Origin: Candidatus Poribacteria bacterium
Lineage (GTDB): Bacteria > Poribacteria > WGA-4E > WGA-3G
Reading direction: 5' to 3'
NCBI GenBank assembly: GCA_022827885.1
Contig: JAJEIP010000114.1
Location: 1-64,000 of the forward strand
Length of the DNA stretch: 64,000 nt
Made by a program: the position numbers and the translations under genes. The notes under the pieces were generated by a model. It saw nothing but the letters and a program-made list of their open reading frames with translations, searched no databases and was not told where the DNA came from. Shown one piece after another: positions 1 through 8,815 of this stretch. Every line of letters starts with the position of its first letter. Position 1 is the stretch's first letter.

Positions 1-1
1 T

Positions 2-325
2 TATGAATTAGTAATTATCACGAATGACGCTTATTTGGAAAACCATCCAGAAACTACGAAAAAACTGATGATAGCGATTCAGGAAGCGATTAAATTTACG
101 AAGGAAAAACCGGATGATGCGCTGCAACTCTTTTTTCAGGCAAACCCTGATGCCACCAAAGAATTAGAGGAACTTGCTTTTCGGGATACGCTGGATTTAT
201 TCGCGACAACACAGGTGCAATCCGCAGAAAAATGGGCTGCCTTCGCGAAATTCGCCTACGAAAAAGGATTGATTTCCAAAACAGTTGAAGCAACAGACTG
301 TTTCATCAACGTTTTAGAAGAATAG
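2..325 (+). CDS. thiY: ThiY-like thiamine precursor binding protein, 3' part
   Basis: The open frame enters from the left edge of the window without a start codon and ends with TAG at 323-325, so only about the last 107 residues are present. The sequence (YELVIITNDAYLENHP, then EAIKFTKEKPDDALQLFF) resembles the C-terminal lobe of NMT1/ThiY-type periplasmic proteins that bind pyrimidine precursors of thiamine for ABC import. The call is supported by position: thiO, thiS and thiG follow on the same strand, starting 60 bases downstream. A TTG at 35 is probably internal because the upstream codons continue the same protein. The C-terminal lobe alone cannot fix the ligand; other NMT1-family binding proteins remain possible. 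Confidence 0.6.
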   Translation, partial: YELVIITNDAYLENHPETTKKLMIAIQEAIKFTKEKPDDALQLFFQANPDATKELEELAFRDTLDLFATTQVQSAEKWAAFAKFAYEKGLISKTVEATDCFINVLEE

Positions 326-385
326 TAAGACGATGACCGGTTTTTGACAGGGGTCCCAAGGGAAAAAACCGCCATCGTTAGAAAA

Positions 386-1522
386 ATGGCAAATAAAAAG
401 ATTCTCATCATCGGTGGCGGTGTGATTGGTCTCGGTATCGGATGGCAATTGGCGAAATCGGGTGCTTCCGTCACCATCTACGAACAGGCAAAAGCCGGGC
501 GTGCTGCTTCTTGGGCAGCTGCTGGGATGCTCGCGCCACTCGCGGAAGCACATACCGAAGAACCGGAACTATTGAAACTCGGATGCCAAAGTTTAGCACT
601 CTATCCGCAATGGGCTCAGGAATTAGAGGCAGATGCCGAGATGTCTATCGGATATCGGGTGGAAGGCACGCTGATCGTCGGGCTGGAACCTGATGATACA
701 CATCAACTTCGACACCTTTACGCCTCACAACAGGATTTAGGTCTGGATGTCGAATGGTCGACAGGACGAGCGGCGCGTGAGATCGAACCTGCCCTTTCAC
801 CCCGCGTGACGGCGGCGATCCGATGCGAGAGCGACCATCAGGTGGATAACCGATTGATGGTGGAAGCACTCGGACGCGCCTATCAGAGATATGGCGGTGT
901 GTTGTGTGAAAGCAGTAACGTTGAAAGAATCGTCATAGAAAGCGAAGTCGTAACGGGTGTTCAAACGCAAGAAAGTTTTCAAGCAGCAGACGTGATCATT
1001 CTTGCGGCAGGATGCTGGTCAGCGCAAATTGAAGGGTTACCCGATGCTATTCTTCCGCCGGTGCGCCCTGTGAAAGGACAAATGCTGGCGTTGCAAATGG
1101 AAGATGGGATCACGATTAAAAACGTCATCCGCACTGTCAGGGCAAGGTATCCGACATCGGTATATTTGGTGCCGAGAACCGATGGCAGGCTTATCGTGGG
1201 GGCAACAAGCGAGGAGATGGGATTTGACACACGTTTGACAGCGGGTGGTATATTTGAACTCCTCCGGGGCGCATGGGAAGCCGTGCCGGGTATTTATGAA
1301 CTGCCACTGCTGGAAACATGGACAGGCTTGCGTCCCGGTAGTAGAGACAACGCACCGATACTTGGCGAAACACCCATTGAGAATCTAATATACGCCACGG
1401 GACATTACCGCAACGGCATCTTACTCACACCCATCACGGCTTACGAGATCTCCAAACTGATTCTGACCGGTAAGACTTCAGAGACAATTGCCCCGTTTGC
1501 GTTAGACAGATTTTTGGCATAG
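386..1522 (+). CDS. thiO: glycine oxidase ThiO
   Basis: FAD-dependent amine oxidase of the DAO family that makes dehydroglycine (iminoacetate) for the thiazole ring of thiamine. The N-terminus carries the dinucleotide-binding motif IIGGGVIGLGIGWQLA followed by an acidic strand end (VTIYEQ). The C-terminus has the family signature TGHYRNGILLTPITA. About 378 residues is normal for ThiO. The ATG at 386 is preferred over the upstream TTG at 344 because the flavin-binding strand begins just after it; the 14 extra residues do not look conserved. It lies between the thiY-like gene and thiS. ThiO implies the aerobic route to dehydroglycine rather than the ThiH radical route, and no thiH is seen. Confidence 0.9.
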   Translation: MANKKILIIGGGVIGLGIGWQLAKSGASVTIYEQAKAGRAASWAAAGMLAPLAEAHTEEPELLKLGCQSLALYPQWAQELEADAEMSIGYRVEGTLIVGLEPDDTHQLRHLYASQQDLGLDVEWSTGRAAREIEPALSPRVTAAIRCESDHQVDNRLMVEALGRAYQRYGGVLCESSNVERIVIESEVVTGVQTQESFQAADVIILAAGCWSAQIEGLPDAILPPVRPVKGQMLALQMEDGITIKNVIRTVRARYPTSVYLVPRTDGRLIVGATSEEMGFDTRLTAGGIFELLRGAWEAVPGIYELPLLETWTGLRPGSRDNAPILGETPIENLIYATGHYRNGILLTPITAYEISKLILTGKTSETIAPFALDRFLA

Positions 1523-1534
1523 CGGGAGTGAAAA

Positions 1535-1741
1535 ATGAAGATACGCGTTAATGGTGAAGCAAAAACAGTTCATCCGAATTTAAACGTCCATGCGCTGCTC
1601 ATCGCTTTAGAAATGGATCCACTGCAGTCGGGCATTGCTGTCGCCGTGGATCGGGAAGTTATCCCGAAAACGGAGTGGCAAGCGACGGCACTTCGCGAGA
1701 ACAGCGAAGTTGAAATCATCCGCGCCGTCCAAGGTGGATAA
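1535..1741 (+). CDS. thiS: sulfur carrier protein ThiS
   Basis: Small ubiquitin-fold sulfur carrier of thiazole synthesis. The 68-residue product ends in Gly-Gly (RAVQGG), the tail that is adenylated by ThiF and converted to the thiocarboxylate donating sulfur to ThiG. The MKIRVNGEAKTV start and the beta-grasp length are typical. A GGGAG ribosome site lies just before the ATG, and the gene starts 12 bases after thiO, so the two are probably cotranscribed. No thiF is present in the window; the activating enzyme must be elsewhere or shared. Confidence 0.9.
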   Translation: MKIRVNGEAKTVHPNLNVHALLIALEMDPLQSGIAVAVDREVIPKTEWQATALRENSEVEIIRAVQGG

Positions 1742-1790
1742 TAGACCGGCAAAGCATGTCCGTTCGGAAATGAAGACCTTCGTTTAACGC

Positions 1791-1820
1791 TTGATAAAGA
1801 GGTTTTGAAGGTGTTATACT
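1791..1820 (+). promoter_or_regulatory. possible sigma-70 promoter before thiG
   Basis: TTGATA (1791-1796) and TATACT (1815-1820) are 18 bases apart in the unusually long 166-base gap between thiS and thiG. This would let thiG be transcribed separately from thiOS. Sequence match only. Confidence 0.4.
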
Positions 1821-1907
1821 AATTCAAACCATTCTTCAGATTTGATGGAACTTCGCTTTGAACAGCGGACAGAGTTCAGGGAAAACGCAATAGCAAAAAA
1901 ATAAGAA

Positions 1908-2678
1908 ATGCAAGAATTTAAAATTGCTGACAAAATATATACATCAAGACTCCTTATCGGAACGGCGGGGTATCCGAATTTCCATATAATGACGGCGTCT
2001 ATTGCTGCGAGTGGTGCCGAAATTGCGACGGTGTCAATGCGTCGCGTGAAATTTACAGATACACCGGGAGAGAATTTGTTCGCCCTCCTACGCGAACGAG
2101 ATATAACAATCCTCCCAAATACCGCTGGCTGTTTCACAGCAAAGGACGCCATCCTAACTGCCACCCTCGCGAGAGAGGCACTTGAGACATCACTCATCAA
2201 ACTCGAAGTTATCGGGGACGAGGAAACCCTGTTTCCAGATGTGGAGCAGCTGCTGCGTGCAGCGGAGACCCTTGTCAAAGACGGCTTCACTGTGCTTCCC
2301 TATTGTAACGACGATCCGATCACGTGTAAGAAATTAGAAGACCTTGGTTGTGCAGCGGTGATGCCGTTAGGTGCCCCGATCGGCTCAGGGATGGGGATCC
2401 GGAATCCATATAATATCCAGATCATCCGAGATCTCGTGCAAGTGCCGCTTATTGTAGATGCCGGCGTTGGCACAGCATCGGATGCAGCGATAGCGATGGA
2501 GTTAGGGTGTGACGGTGTTCTGCTCAATACGGCAGTCGCGAAAGCACATCGTCCCGTGCTGATGGCGGAGGCGATGAAAAAAGCAGTCGAAGCGGGTAGA
2601 GCGGCGTTTTTGGCTGGACGCATCCCCAGGAAACTTTACGCCACCGCCTCAAGTCCCCAAGCTGGCATTATTGAATAG
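1908..2678 (+). CDS. thiG: thiazole synthase ThiG
   Basis: TIM-barrel enzyme that condenses 1-deoxy-D-xylulose 5-phosphate, dehydroglycine and ThiS thiocarboxylate sulfur into the thiazole phosphate. The 256-residue length is typical. Recognisable segments are [12 protein letters not shown] near the N-terminus, the segment with the probable Schiff-base lysine ([16 protein letters not shown]), the phosphate-binding region [13 protein letters not shown], and [17 protein letters not shown] near the C-terminus. The ribosome site before the ATG is weak. It is 166 bases after thiS, with a candidate promoter in the gap. Together with ThiO and ThiS it completes the aerobic thiazole branch; phosphorylation and coupling genes are not in view. 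Confidence 0.93.
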   Translation: MQEFKIADKIYTSRLLIGTAGYPNFHIMTASIAASGAEIATVSMRRVKFTDTPGENLFALLRERDITILPNTAGCFTAKDAILTATLAREALETSLIKLEVIGDEETLFPDVEQLLRAAETLVKDGFTVLPYCNDDPITCKKLEDLGCAAVMPLGAPIGSGMGIRNPYNIQIIRDLVQVPLIVDAGVGTASDAAIAMELGCDGVLLNTAVAKAHRPVLMAEAMKKAVEAGRAAFLAGRIPRKLYATASSPQAGIIE

Positions 2679-2713
2679 ACAGAAACTTATATACATAGAA
2701 TTGGAGTCGGTGT

Positions 2714-3940
2714 GTGAGAAAAATATCCCACTTTTTTTGGATATGCCTGATTATTTTTACGCAATTCGTAGGCAGCGTCCTTTTACTCGATACGCAAAAT
2801 GCCTTTGCACAACTCCAGAGTGAATTCGGACAGAGTCTCCTCGAAAGGAAACCCGAAACCCCTGAAACGGATTCCGCAGAACTGACAATTGACTCCCACT
2901 TCTCTAACACATTCAACAACCATATTGAATTCGGTCTAAGCGTCGATCCATACACCAGCGGCCTCGCCGGTGAGGAAGATTCACAACTTGAAGGTATGAT
3001 TAACCGTTTCGGGGTCAATCTGCTCGGGGATTTACCGATAACTGATAAACTCAGGCTCAAATTGCAATACGCGCCACAAGTTGAAAACTACACGGGTGCT
3101 GATGGAAAACTCAACGAATTCGACGCCTTCAGCGATGTATTTTCAACTGAAGTGAGTTTCCAACCCGTCGCGAATTTGCCGCCTCTCGTCACGTCCCATC
3201 AACTGCAACGCTTCGTGCGAAGTTCAAACGTCTATAATAACACCGACCGGCAATTCGGTCTCCGCTTTGGGCGCGTCTTGGAGTATAATCTGCGGTTACA
3301 CCGCTTCGACGACGAAGATGCGCGAAGAGAGGATTTCCTACTTGTCGGCTCTACCAACCATAAAATGACTGCACGCTTGCAATTCGGGATTCTTAAACAG
3401 ATCCTTGGTAAACTGGAATACGGGATAGAGCGGAGTAGCTACCAAACCAACCTGAACAATCTTATCTTGGGGATAACGGGACTTGACGACAATGAACGCC
3501 GAAACGATTGGCGACACATCGGTTCCACAAAACTGATACAGGTCGCAATGGATAGACTCGTGTTTCAGGAAGAGGTGAACCTATTTCTGAATCGTTCTAA
3601 TGTCGATTTCTTTAACTTTCTCAGTACCGAAGTCGCCGCAAGTGCCTTTTATCGCTTTGAGACGGGACGCTGGCTTCGGCTTCGATTCTCCAGACTCTGG
3701 GTGCTTTTTGAAGGTAGACAGATTCCAGACGAAATCGGGAATATAGTGGAAGACGCACCAAACCGTCGGGATACACAGATAGGTGCGAATGTACAGTTGA
3801 ATTGGGAATTGAATCCATATCTAACACTCAATGCCGATTATCAGGTTACTCAGAACCGCACGAATGAGGTAGATCCACTGCTCGATTTTCTTAATTATAC
3901 GCAGACCATCGCAACCCTCACGCTCCGCGGTCAGTATTGA
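2714..3940 (+). CDS. putative outer-membrane beta-barrel-like protein
   Basis: A 408-residue protein starting at GTG 2714, with GGAG about ten bases upstream. The first 32 residues form a signal peptide with likely cleavage after AFA. The mature part is rich in alternating aromatic/polar strands (LRLKLQYAPQVENY, FGLRFGRVLEYNLRLHRF, LTLNADYQVTQNRTNE) and the C-terminus TLTLRGQY is strand-like with a terminal aromatic residue, as in outer-membrane barrels. No named family is recognised. It follows thiG by 35 bases but the content gives no link to thiamine; a role in thiamine precursor uptake would be speculation. Confidence 0.6.
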   Translation: MRKISHFFWICLIIFTQFVGSVLLLDTQNAFAQLQSEFGQSLLERKPETPETDSAELTIDSHFSNTFNNHIEFGLSVDPYTSGLAGEEDSQLEGMINRFGVNLLGDLPITDKLRLKLQYAPQVENYTGADGKLNEFDAFSDVFSTEVSFQPVANLPPLVTSHQLQRFVRSSNVYNNTDRQFGLRFGRVLEYNLRLHRFDDEDARREDFLLVGSTNHKMTARLQFGILKQILGKLEYGIERSSYQTNLNNLILGITGLDDNERRNDWRHIGSTKLIQVAMDRLVFQEEVNLFLNRSNVDFFNFLSTEVAASAFYRFETGRWLRLRFSRLWVLFEGRQIPDEIGNIVEDAPNRRDTQIGANVQLNWELNPYLTLNADYQVTQNRTNEVDPLLDFLNYTQTIATLTLRGQY

Positions 3941-3976
3941 CTTTTTAATTTACCTTGCGGGTAAAGCAACGCGTCG

Positions 3977-5518
3977 TTACCGCTTCCCCTTAAATAACTT
4001 CAATTTTCCCTCAGACGCCACCAAGGTATAACACGCCTCAATCGCTTCGGCGACAATAGGTTCGTCCGGCGTGTCCCACAACAACAGATAATCCACATTG
4101 TCAGCATAATCGCAGAGGTCAATCCTTTCGGGCTGCCAGTGCACGACCTGCACCCACTCCTTCTCTTCCAAAGGGGTCTCAAAATCGGCGTTGAATCGGA
4201 TTGGAAAGTAGTCGAACTGTATCTCATAGTTGCCGAGGTTGATGCCGCCATTGTCAAGACAGTAGTAATTGGCAGCGTTGACAAAGATGCCGACGCGCTT
4301 AGAACTGCCCCTCGGATCAAAGTGAAGCGGAAGGATAACCTCGTTCTTTCCAACCTGTTCGACAAAAGCGTTAAACTGGCGTATCTCGGCGTTGAGATTC
4401 TTGAAGCGAATGCCAACATAGAGGATGTTAACGAGCGCAAGCAGGACAACTATCGCTGTAAATACGCGTCTCCATGGGAGAGGATCGAGAACACGGAACC
4501 ATGCAAATATGGCAAGGACCGCCAAAATAGCGAGCCTGTCATTGACCCACCCCCCAGGTCCTATAGAATTTGGCAAGATGAAATAGAGTCCAAAAAGCAC
4601 ACCCGCAAGACAGAGAAATGCCCGCTGTCCAAAGGGACTTTTTTCGGGGTCTTTCCTATTTTGCCAGATTGTTCCAGCAGCAAGAAAGAGCAAGAGGACG
4701 GCAACTGCAGCGGAAATCCAATTCGGGGGTTCGGCGTAGGCAACAAGCACGTGCATCCCGATGAGGTTACTGAACAGTTCTCCGATCCTCCCAAACCCAA
4801 ATTCGGGCGGTTCTCCTGCAAGGAGGTCGGAGGTGGGAAGATAGACGAGGATGAGTACAGCTGCGGGTAGTAGATAACAGCCTGTCATCAGAATTCGCCT
4901 GAAGTCCCGCTTGAAATGGAACAGTGCCAGCAAGGCTATAGAGAACAGAATGAAAGCGTAGGAGATGAGGTGCGCAAAGTAGGTAATCACGATAAGCAGG
5001 TTGAGCAGAACAATCCGCGTCCTGTTCATCGCATCTTTGTGTTTCCACCAGTAACCGAGGGCGAGGAAAAAGAGGGGCACGCTGACGGCGAAATTGTAGA
5101 ACCCCATGAGAAAGAGATAATTGTAGATAAAGGTGAAACTGAGTATTACGAGAGCCTGTCGTCCGCGTTGGACAGCCTCAAGAAAATAGTGGATTGCAAG
5201 CGGGAACAGGATGACATAGAGACTCAGAAATATTTTCTCCGCGACAAGCGGCGGAAAGACGAACATTAACACCGCCAACGAAAAGTGGGAAAGCCAGTTA
5301 GGGAAAGGATACCAGTTAATCTCGTAATAGTCGCGAAACTGATATTCTGCGTTGTTATACTCGGTCAAAATTTGCGAGTTATAAACATGGCTCACACCAT
5401 CTTGTGTCGGAAAATAGGGGAACAACCATATCGGCAGCAAATAGACAACAATGAATGCACCAACCAAAAGCGATCCGTTTTTGCGTAGAAGCATGTGGCA
5501 TCGGGAAAAGAGTGTCAT
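3977..5518 (-). CDS. polytopic membrane protein, GT-C glycosyltransferase-like
   Basis: About 513 residues with roughly ten or more hydrophobic segments and a soluble C-terminal domain of about 130 residues. An acidic residue in the first extracytoplasmic loop (PTQDGVSHVYNSQIL) is reminiscent of the catalytic aspartate of GT-C, lipid-linked sugar transferases; this is the only basis for the family suggestion. The start at 5518 is chosen over an ATG at 5536 because AAAGGAAAG lies directly before it, while the upstream ATG has no ribosome site. It converges with the barrel-like gene and diverges from the glutamine-synthetase-like gene. The substrate is unknown. Confidence 0.6.
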   Translation of the reverse strand: MTLFSRCHMLLRKNGSLLVGAFIVVYLLPIWLFPYFPTQDGVSHVYNSQILTEYNNAEYQFRDYYEINWYPFPNWLSHFSLAVLMFVFPPLVAEKIFLSLYVILFPLAIHYFLEAVQRGRQALVILSFTFIYNYLFLMGFYNFAVSVPLFFLALGYWWKHKDAMNRTRIVLLNLLIVITYFAHLISYAFILFSIALLALFHFKRDFRRILMTGCYLLPAAVLILVYLPTSDLLAGEPPEFGFGRIGELFSNLIGMHVLVAYAEPPNWISAAVAVLLLFLAAGTIWQNRKDPEKSPFGQRAFLCLAGVLFGLYFILPNSIGPGGWVNDRLAILAVLAIFAWFRVLDPLPWRRVFTAIVVLLALVNILYVGIRFKNLNAEIRQFNAFVEQVGKNEVILPLHFDPRGSSKRVGIFVNAANYYCLDNGGINLGNYEIQFDYFPIRFNADFETPLEEKEWVQVVHWQPERIDLCDYADNVDYLLLWDTPDEPIVAEAIEACYTLVASEGKLKLFKGKR

Positions 5519-5631
5519 TGCTTTCCTTTTATCCATTTTGGCGTAACGGGTAGGTTTTTAAAACTTACTGTTAAAAGATGCGTCTTGAAATTTTCAGGAC
5601 TTCAGTTATAATACTATCATGTTTCCGCACT

Positions 5632-5654
5632 TTATGAATAACATTTTTTCATAA
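5632..5654. promoter_or_regulatory. inverted repeat in divergent intergenic region
   Basis: TTATGAA (5632-5638) and TTCATAA (5648-5654) form an inverted repeat in the AT-rich gap between the divergent membrane-protein and glutamine-synthetase-like genes. It could be an operator or simply part of the promoter region. Confidence 0.3.
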
Positions 5655-5740
5655 TAAAGTATATTAATTTTGCACCTTAATAAATCGGCTTTTCAGGAAT
5701 CATTATTCTTTCAAGGTGCGAACGATTGGAGAACAATTTC

Positions 5741-7075
5741 ATGAATCGAGATCAGGTCAAACGTTTCGTTGAAGAGAAGGGTATTGAGTTTTTCCTCTGC
5801 TCCTTCGTAGAGATGAGCGGTGCCCCGAAGGCAAAGGTTATCCCCTCCACACACCTTGAAGATATGGCAGAAGAGGGTGCGGGGTTCGGTGGGTTCGCTG
5901 CAGGTGAGATCGGGCAATATCCGCACGACCCAGAGATGGCAAGTATCCCTGACTTTAACTCGCTGACAATTGTGCCGTGGCGGAAAAACATAGCGTGGGT
6001 CGCAGGAGATATGTTTGTCGAAGGCGAAGCCTGGCACTACTGCCCGAGAACCATCCTGCGGCGACAGTTGGAAAAAGCGCGTGAAAAAGGTTACGTCTTC
6101 AACGTCGGCATAGAGGCAGAATTCATGCTGTTGAAACAGGATGAGACGGGTTCCTATGCCCCATGGGACAAACTGGATACCTTGGATAAGCCGTGCTATG
6201 ATCTCAGGGCACTCCATCGCAACCTCGATACGATGACCACCTTGATCAAATATATGCAAGAATTGGGATGGGACCCCTACGCCAACGACCATGAAGATGG
6301 AACGTGTCAATTCGAGGCAAATTGGACCTATTCGGACGCACTGACGACAGCGGATCGACATACCTTCTTTAAATGGATGGTCAAAACGCTCGCAGAGGAA
6401 CGTGGGCTGCTGGCTACGTTTATGCCGAAACCCTTCACCAATTTGACGGGGAACGGGGCACATTTCCACATGAGCCTTTGGGATGACGGAAATCAAACGA
6501 ATCTGTTCCTGGATGAGGCGGATAGAAACGGTTTGTCCCAACTCGCTTACTGGTTCACGGGGGGCATTCTCAAACATGCGCAAGCAGTGACAGCGGTCAC
6601 GAATCCGCTTGTGAACAGTTACAAACGTTTAGTCCGCAGACCTCCGCGTTCCGGCTCGTCATGGGCACCGGTCTACGTCACTTATGGGGCAAACAATCGG
6701 ACACAAATGATTCGGATTCCTGCACCGGGACGGATTGAGAACCGATTAGGCGATGGCGCGGCAAATCCTTACCTCGCAGCGACAGTTCTGCTTGCCGCTG
6801 GCTTGGACGGCATCGAAAATAAGATTGATCCGGGGGTACAGAACGAAGACAACCTCTATGAAGTGCCGGAGGCGGAATTGCAACAGCGGGGTATCGGTTC
6901 GCTACCTGCGACACTCGGCGACGCGGCAGCTGCGCTCGACGCAGATGAAATCATCAAGAAGGCACTCGGGATGGAGTACGCTGACTATTACATCCAAGTT
7001 AAACGCAAGGAATGGCGGAACTACCATCTGAGCGTTAGCCAATGGGAGCTTGATAACTACTTGGAAGTCTATTAA
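5741..7075 (+). CDS. type III glutamine synthetase family (GlnT / gamma-glutamylmethylamide synthetase-like)
   Basis: ATP-dependent ligase of the glutamine synthetase superfamily, about 444 residues. It has the N-terminal beta-grasp region, the metal-binding EAEFML, the NDHEDGTCQFEANW segment, the ATP-site NGAHFHMS and the C-terminal NNRTQMIRIPAPGRIENRLGD region. The sequence style is that of the type III GlnT group, which includes gamma-glutamylmethylamide synthetase of methylamine users as well as true glutamine synthetases; the two cannot be separated here, and no N-methylglutamate synthase or dehydrogenase genes are nearby. Start 5741 is chosen because GGAG at 5728-5731 sits nine bases before it; TTG at 5726 is an alternative. 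Confidence 0.8.
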   Translation: MNRDQVKRFVEEKGIEFFLCSFVEMSGAPKAKVIPSTHLEDMAEEGAGFGGFAAGEIGQYPHDPEMASIPDFNSLTIVPWRKNIAWVAGDMFVEGEAWHYCPRTILRRQLEKAREKGYVFNVGIEAEFMLLKQDETGSYAPWDKLDTLDKPCYDLRALHRNLDTMTTLIKYMQELGWDPYANDHEDGTCQFEANWTYSDALTTADRHTFFKWMVKTLAEERGLLATFMPKPFTNLTGNGAHFHMSLWDDGNQTNLFLDEADRNGLSQLAYWFTGGILKHAQAVTAVTNPLVNSYKRLVRRPPRSGSSWAPVYVTYGANNRTQMIRIPAPGRIENRLGDGAANPYLAATVLLAAGLDGIENKIDPGVQNEDNLYEVPEAELQQRGIGSLPATLGDAAAALDADEIIKKALGMEYADYYIQVKRKEWRNYHLSVSQWELDNYLEVY

Positions 7076-7128
7076 AGGTGTGTGAAGATTGGCACAGATA
7101 GAAATTGGAAAACAAAAGGAAAGAATCG

Positions 7129-8277
7129 GTGAAAAAATTATTTAAACTTATCCTTATATGTCTGTCGACTATTTATATCGTGAGTTGCGGAACGCGTGAA
7201 GACGAGGTCGAAATTACCGCAGTAGGACTGGTAAGCGCAGAACCGGTAGATGGGAGTACCATCGATGCAAACGGAATTATTACTGTTACTTTTAACGATA
7301 TTCCCGAAAACGTGTCAGTAAATATAGGTGTTGTTAAAAAAGTAGGCACAACGGTTACAATCGCAGGACCTTTCAATCCAGGTTCACTTACCCTCACAAT
7401 TACTTGGGACGATGGCGAGCAAACACTCACCTACACCGTCGCAACCCCTAAATCGGTGCCGTCTGAGCCGATCCTTGAAACTGAACTGGAACCCATCCTC
7501 GAACCCGAACCGATTATTCCAGACGGAATGGTCCTGATTCCAGAAGGCGAGTTTAAGATGGGCAGCAATGATGGCGGTGCCGATGCTGATGAACAACCGG
7601 TGCACACCGTTCACCTTGATGCGTTTTATATAGACGCAAACGAGGTAACGAATGGAGAATTTAAGGATTTCGTTCTCGCGAACCCAGCGTGGCAAAAAGA
7701 CCGTATTGCGGACAAATTCGCTGACGATAATTACTTAAACGACTGGAACGGTAATAACCATCCTCTCGGTGAACGAGAGCATCCAGTCCGCTATGTGAGT
7801 TGGTATGCAGCGATGGCTTACGCCGTGTGGGTCGACAAACGTTTACCGACAGAAGCGGAATGGGAGAAAGCGGCACGCGGTGGATTAGACAAAAAACAGT
7901 ATCCGTGGGGCAATGGCATCAATCTCAATAGAGCCAATTACGGTAAGCGTCTTGGCGAGACAACCCCTGTCGGCGATTACCCGCCGAACGACTATGGTGT
8001 ATATGACATCGCGGGAAACGTGTGGGAATGGTGTCTCGATGGATACGAGGTTGATTTCTATGCTAACTCTCCACGTCGGAATCCCACGGCAGGCGCGGAT
8101 ACTGCCGAAGAGATCGTCAACAATTTCAAGAACACTGTAGATTTTCGCGTGTTGCGGGGCGGCGGGTGGAACAGTGAACCCGAGTGGCTACGTGCAGCGA
8201 ACCGCCACGGAACAAGTCCCGCCTACGCTGGCATCGGTGCCCTCGGATTCCGTTGTGCGAAATCCGTATCACCTTAA
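7129..8277 (+). CDS. lipoprotein with SUMF1 (formylglycine-enzyme-like) domain
   Basis: A signal peptide ends in a lipobox (IYIVSC), so the protein is probably lipid-anchored. An Ig-like region follows (VSAEPVDGSTIDANGIITV), then a Pro/Glu linker, then a SUMF1/FGE-sulfatase domain: MVLIPEGEFKMGS, DANEVTNGEF, RLPTEAEWEKAARGG, GNVWEWC and a final GFRCAKS. The cysteine pair used by aerobic formylglycine-generating enzymes is missing: the expected stretch reads VLRGGGWNSEPEWLRAANR. A non-catalytic, binding or structural role is therefore likelier than sulfatase activation. GTG 7129 is preferred because GGAAAG lies just upstream and it opens the signal peptide directly; TTG 7105 is the longer alternative. 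Confidence 0.8.
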   Translation: MKKLFKLILICLSTIYIVSCGTREDEVEITAVGLVSAEPVDGSTIDANGIITVTFNDIPENVSVNIGVVKKVGTTVTIAGPFNPGSLTLTITWDDGEQTLTYTVATPKSVPSEPILETELEPILEPEPIIPDGMVLIPEGEFKMGSNDGGADADEQPVHTVHLDAFYIDANEVTNGEFKDFVLANPAWQKDRIADKFADDNYLNDWNGNNHPLGEREHPVRYVSWYAAMAYAVWVDKRLPTEAEWEKAARGGLDKKQYPWGNGINLNRANYGKRLGETTPVGDYPPNDYGVYDIAGNVWEWCLDGYEVDFYANSPRRNPTAGADTAEEIVNNFKNTVDFRVLRGGGWNSEPEWLRAANRHGTSPAYAGIGALGFRCAKSVSP

Positions 8278-8316
8278 CACGTGCCGAACCTGAGGCACAC
8301 CACTCAATTTTGTGTG

Positions 8317-8345
8317 TTGAGACAAAAACGAAAATCTGTTAGAAT
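8317..8345 (+). promoter_or_regulatory. sigma-70-type promoter before LamG gene
   Basis: TTGAGA (8317-8322) and TAGAAT (8340-8345) are separated by 17 bases, about 90 bases before the LamG start at 8438. A small hairpin (GTGCC...GGCAC, about 8281-8298) just upstream may end transcription of the preceding lipoprotein gene. Confidence 0.5.
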
Positions 8346-8437
8346 GTAGTTCAAGTAGAAAATAACATCGCTTGCTTTCTGCTTTTGTATTTCAGGACAA
8401 TGTTAGAGTCTACGTACTTTTCAATTAAGGAGATTCA

Positions 8438-8815
8438 ATGAAAATCTTTTCAATAATCACGCTCTGTTTACTCTTATGTGCAGCACTTTCGTACGCCGAC
8501 TTAACGGAGGGACTTGTTCTATACATGCCGCTCGATGAAGGCTCTGGAACCGCAACGCAGGACTTCTCTGCAAACGGTTTTGAAGGCGAATTAAAGGGCA
8601 ACGCGAAATGGATTGAAGGGCAACACGGCAACGCCCTGCAATTTGCGGCTGCTGCAGATCATGTTCTCATTGAAGACGATGCCGCTTTTCATCTTGAAGG
8701 TGCAATCACGCAAGCCGCATGGGTACAACTTGACAGGTTGCCGGGCGCACACGCCATCATCTTCGGCACTCGGCAGGATGGGCAACTCGGCATATCGGTT
8801 TCGGGTTCGGTATGA
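8438..8815 (+). CDS. secreted LamG protein, N-terminal half (frameshifted gene)
   Basis: A signal peptide (cleavage probably after LSYA) is followed by the first part of a concanavalin/LamG-type jelly-roll domain: GLVLYMPLDEGSG, FEGELKGNAKW, GNALQFAAAADHVLIED. The frame stops at TGA 8813-8815 after ISVSGSV. The rest of the domain continues in another frame from 8812. The bases just before that ATG, read in the second frame, give IGFGFG and continue naturally into MNPTNGIKVW, so a one-base shift near 8785-8795 best explains the split. A good AAGGAG site precedes the start. Together the halves have the length of the intact LamG gene at 9308. Confidence 0.75.
   Translation: MKIFSIITLCLLLCAALSYADLTEGLVLYMPLDEGSGTATQDFSANGFEGELKGNAKWIEGQHGNALQFAAAADHVLIEDDAAFHLEGAITQAAWVQLDRLPGAHAIIFGTRQDGQLGISVSGSV

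Noticed and set aside
4139-4870. 243-residue frame on the plus strand
   Set aside because: It is antisense to the GT-C-like membrane protein, which has coherent helices; the plus frame is polar, low in hydrophobic structure and has no ribosome site.
5711-6583. 290-residue minus-strand frame
   Set aside because: Antisense to the well-conserved glutamine-synthetase-family gene.
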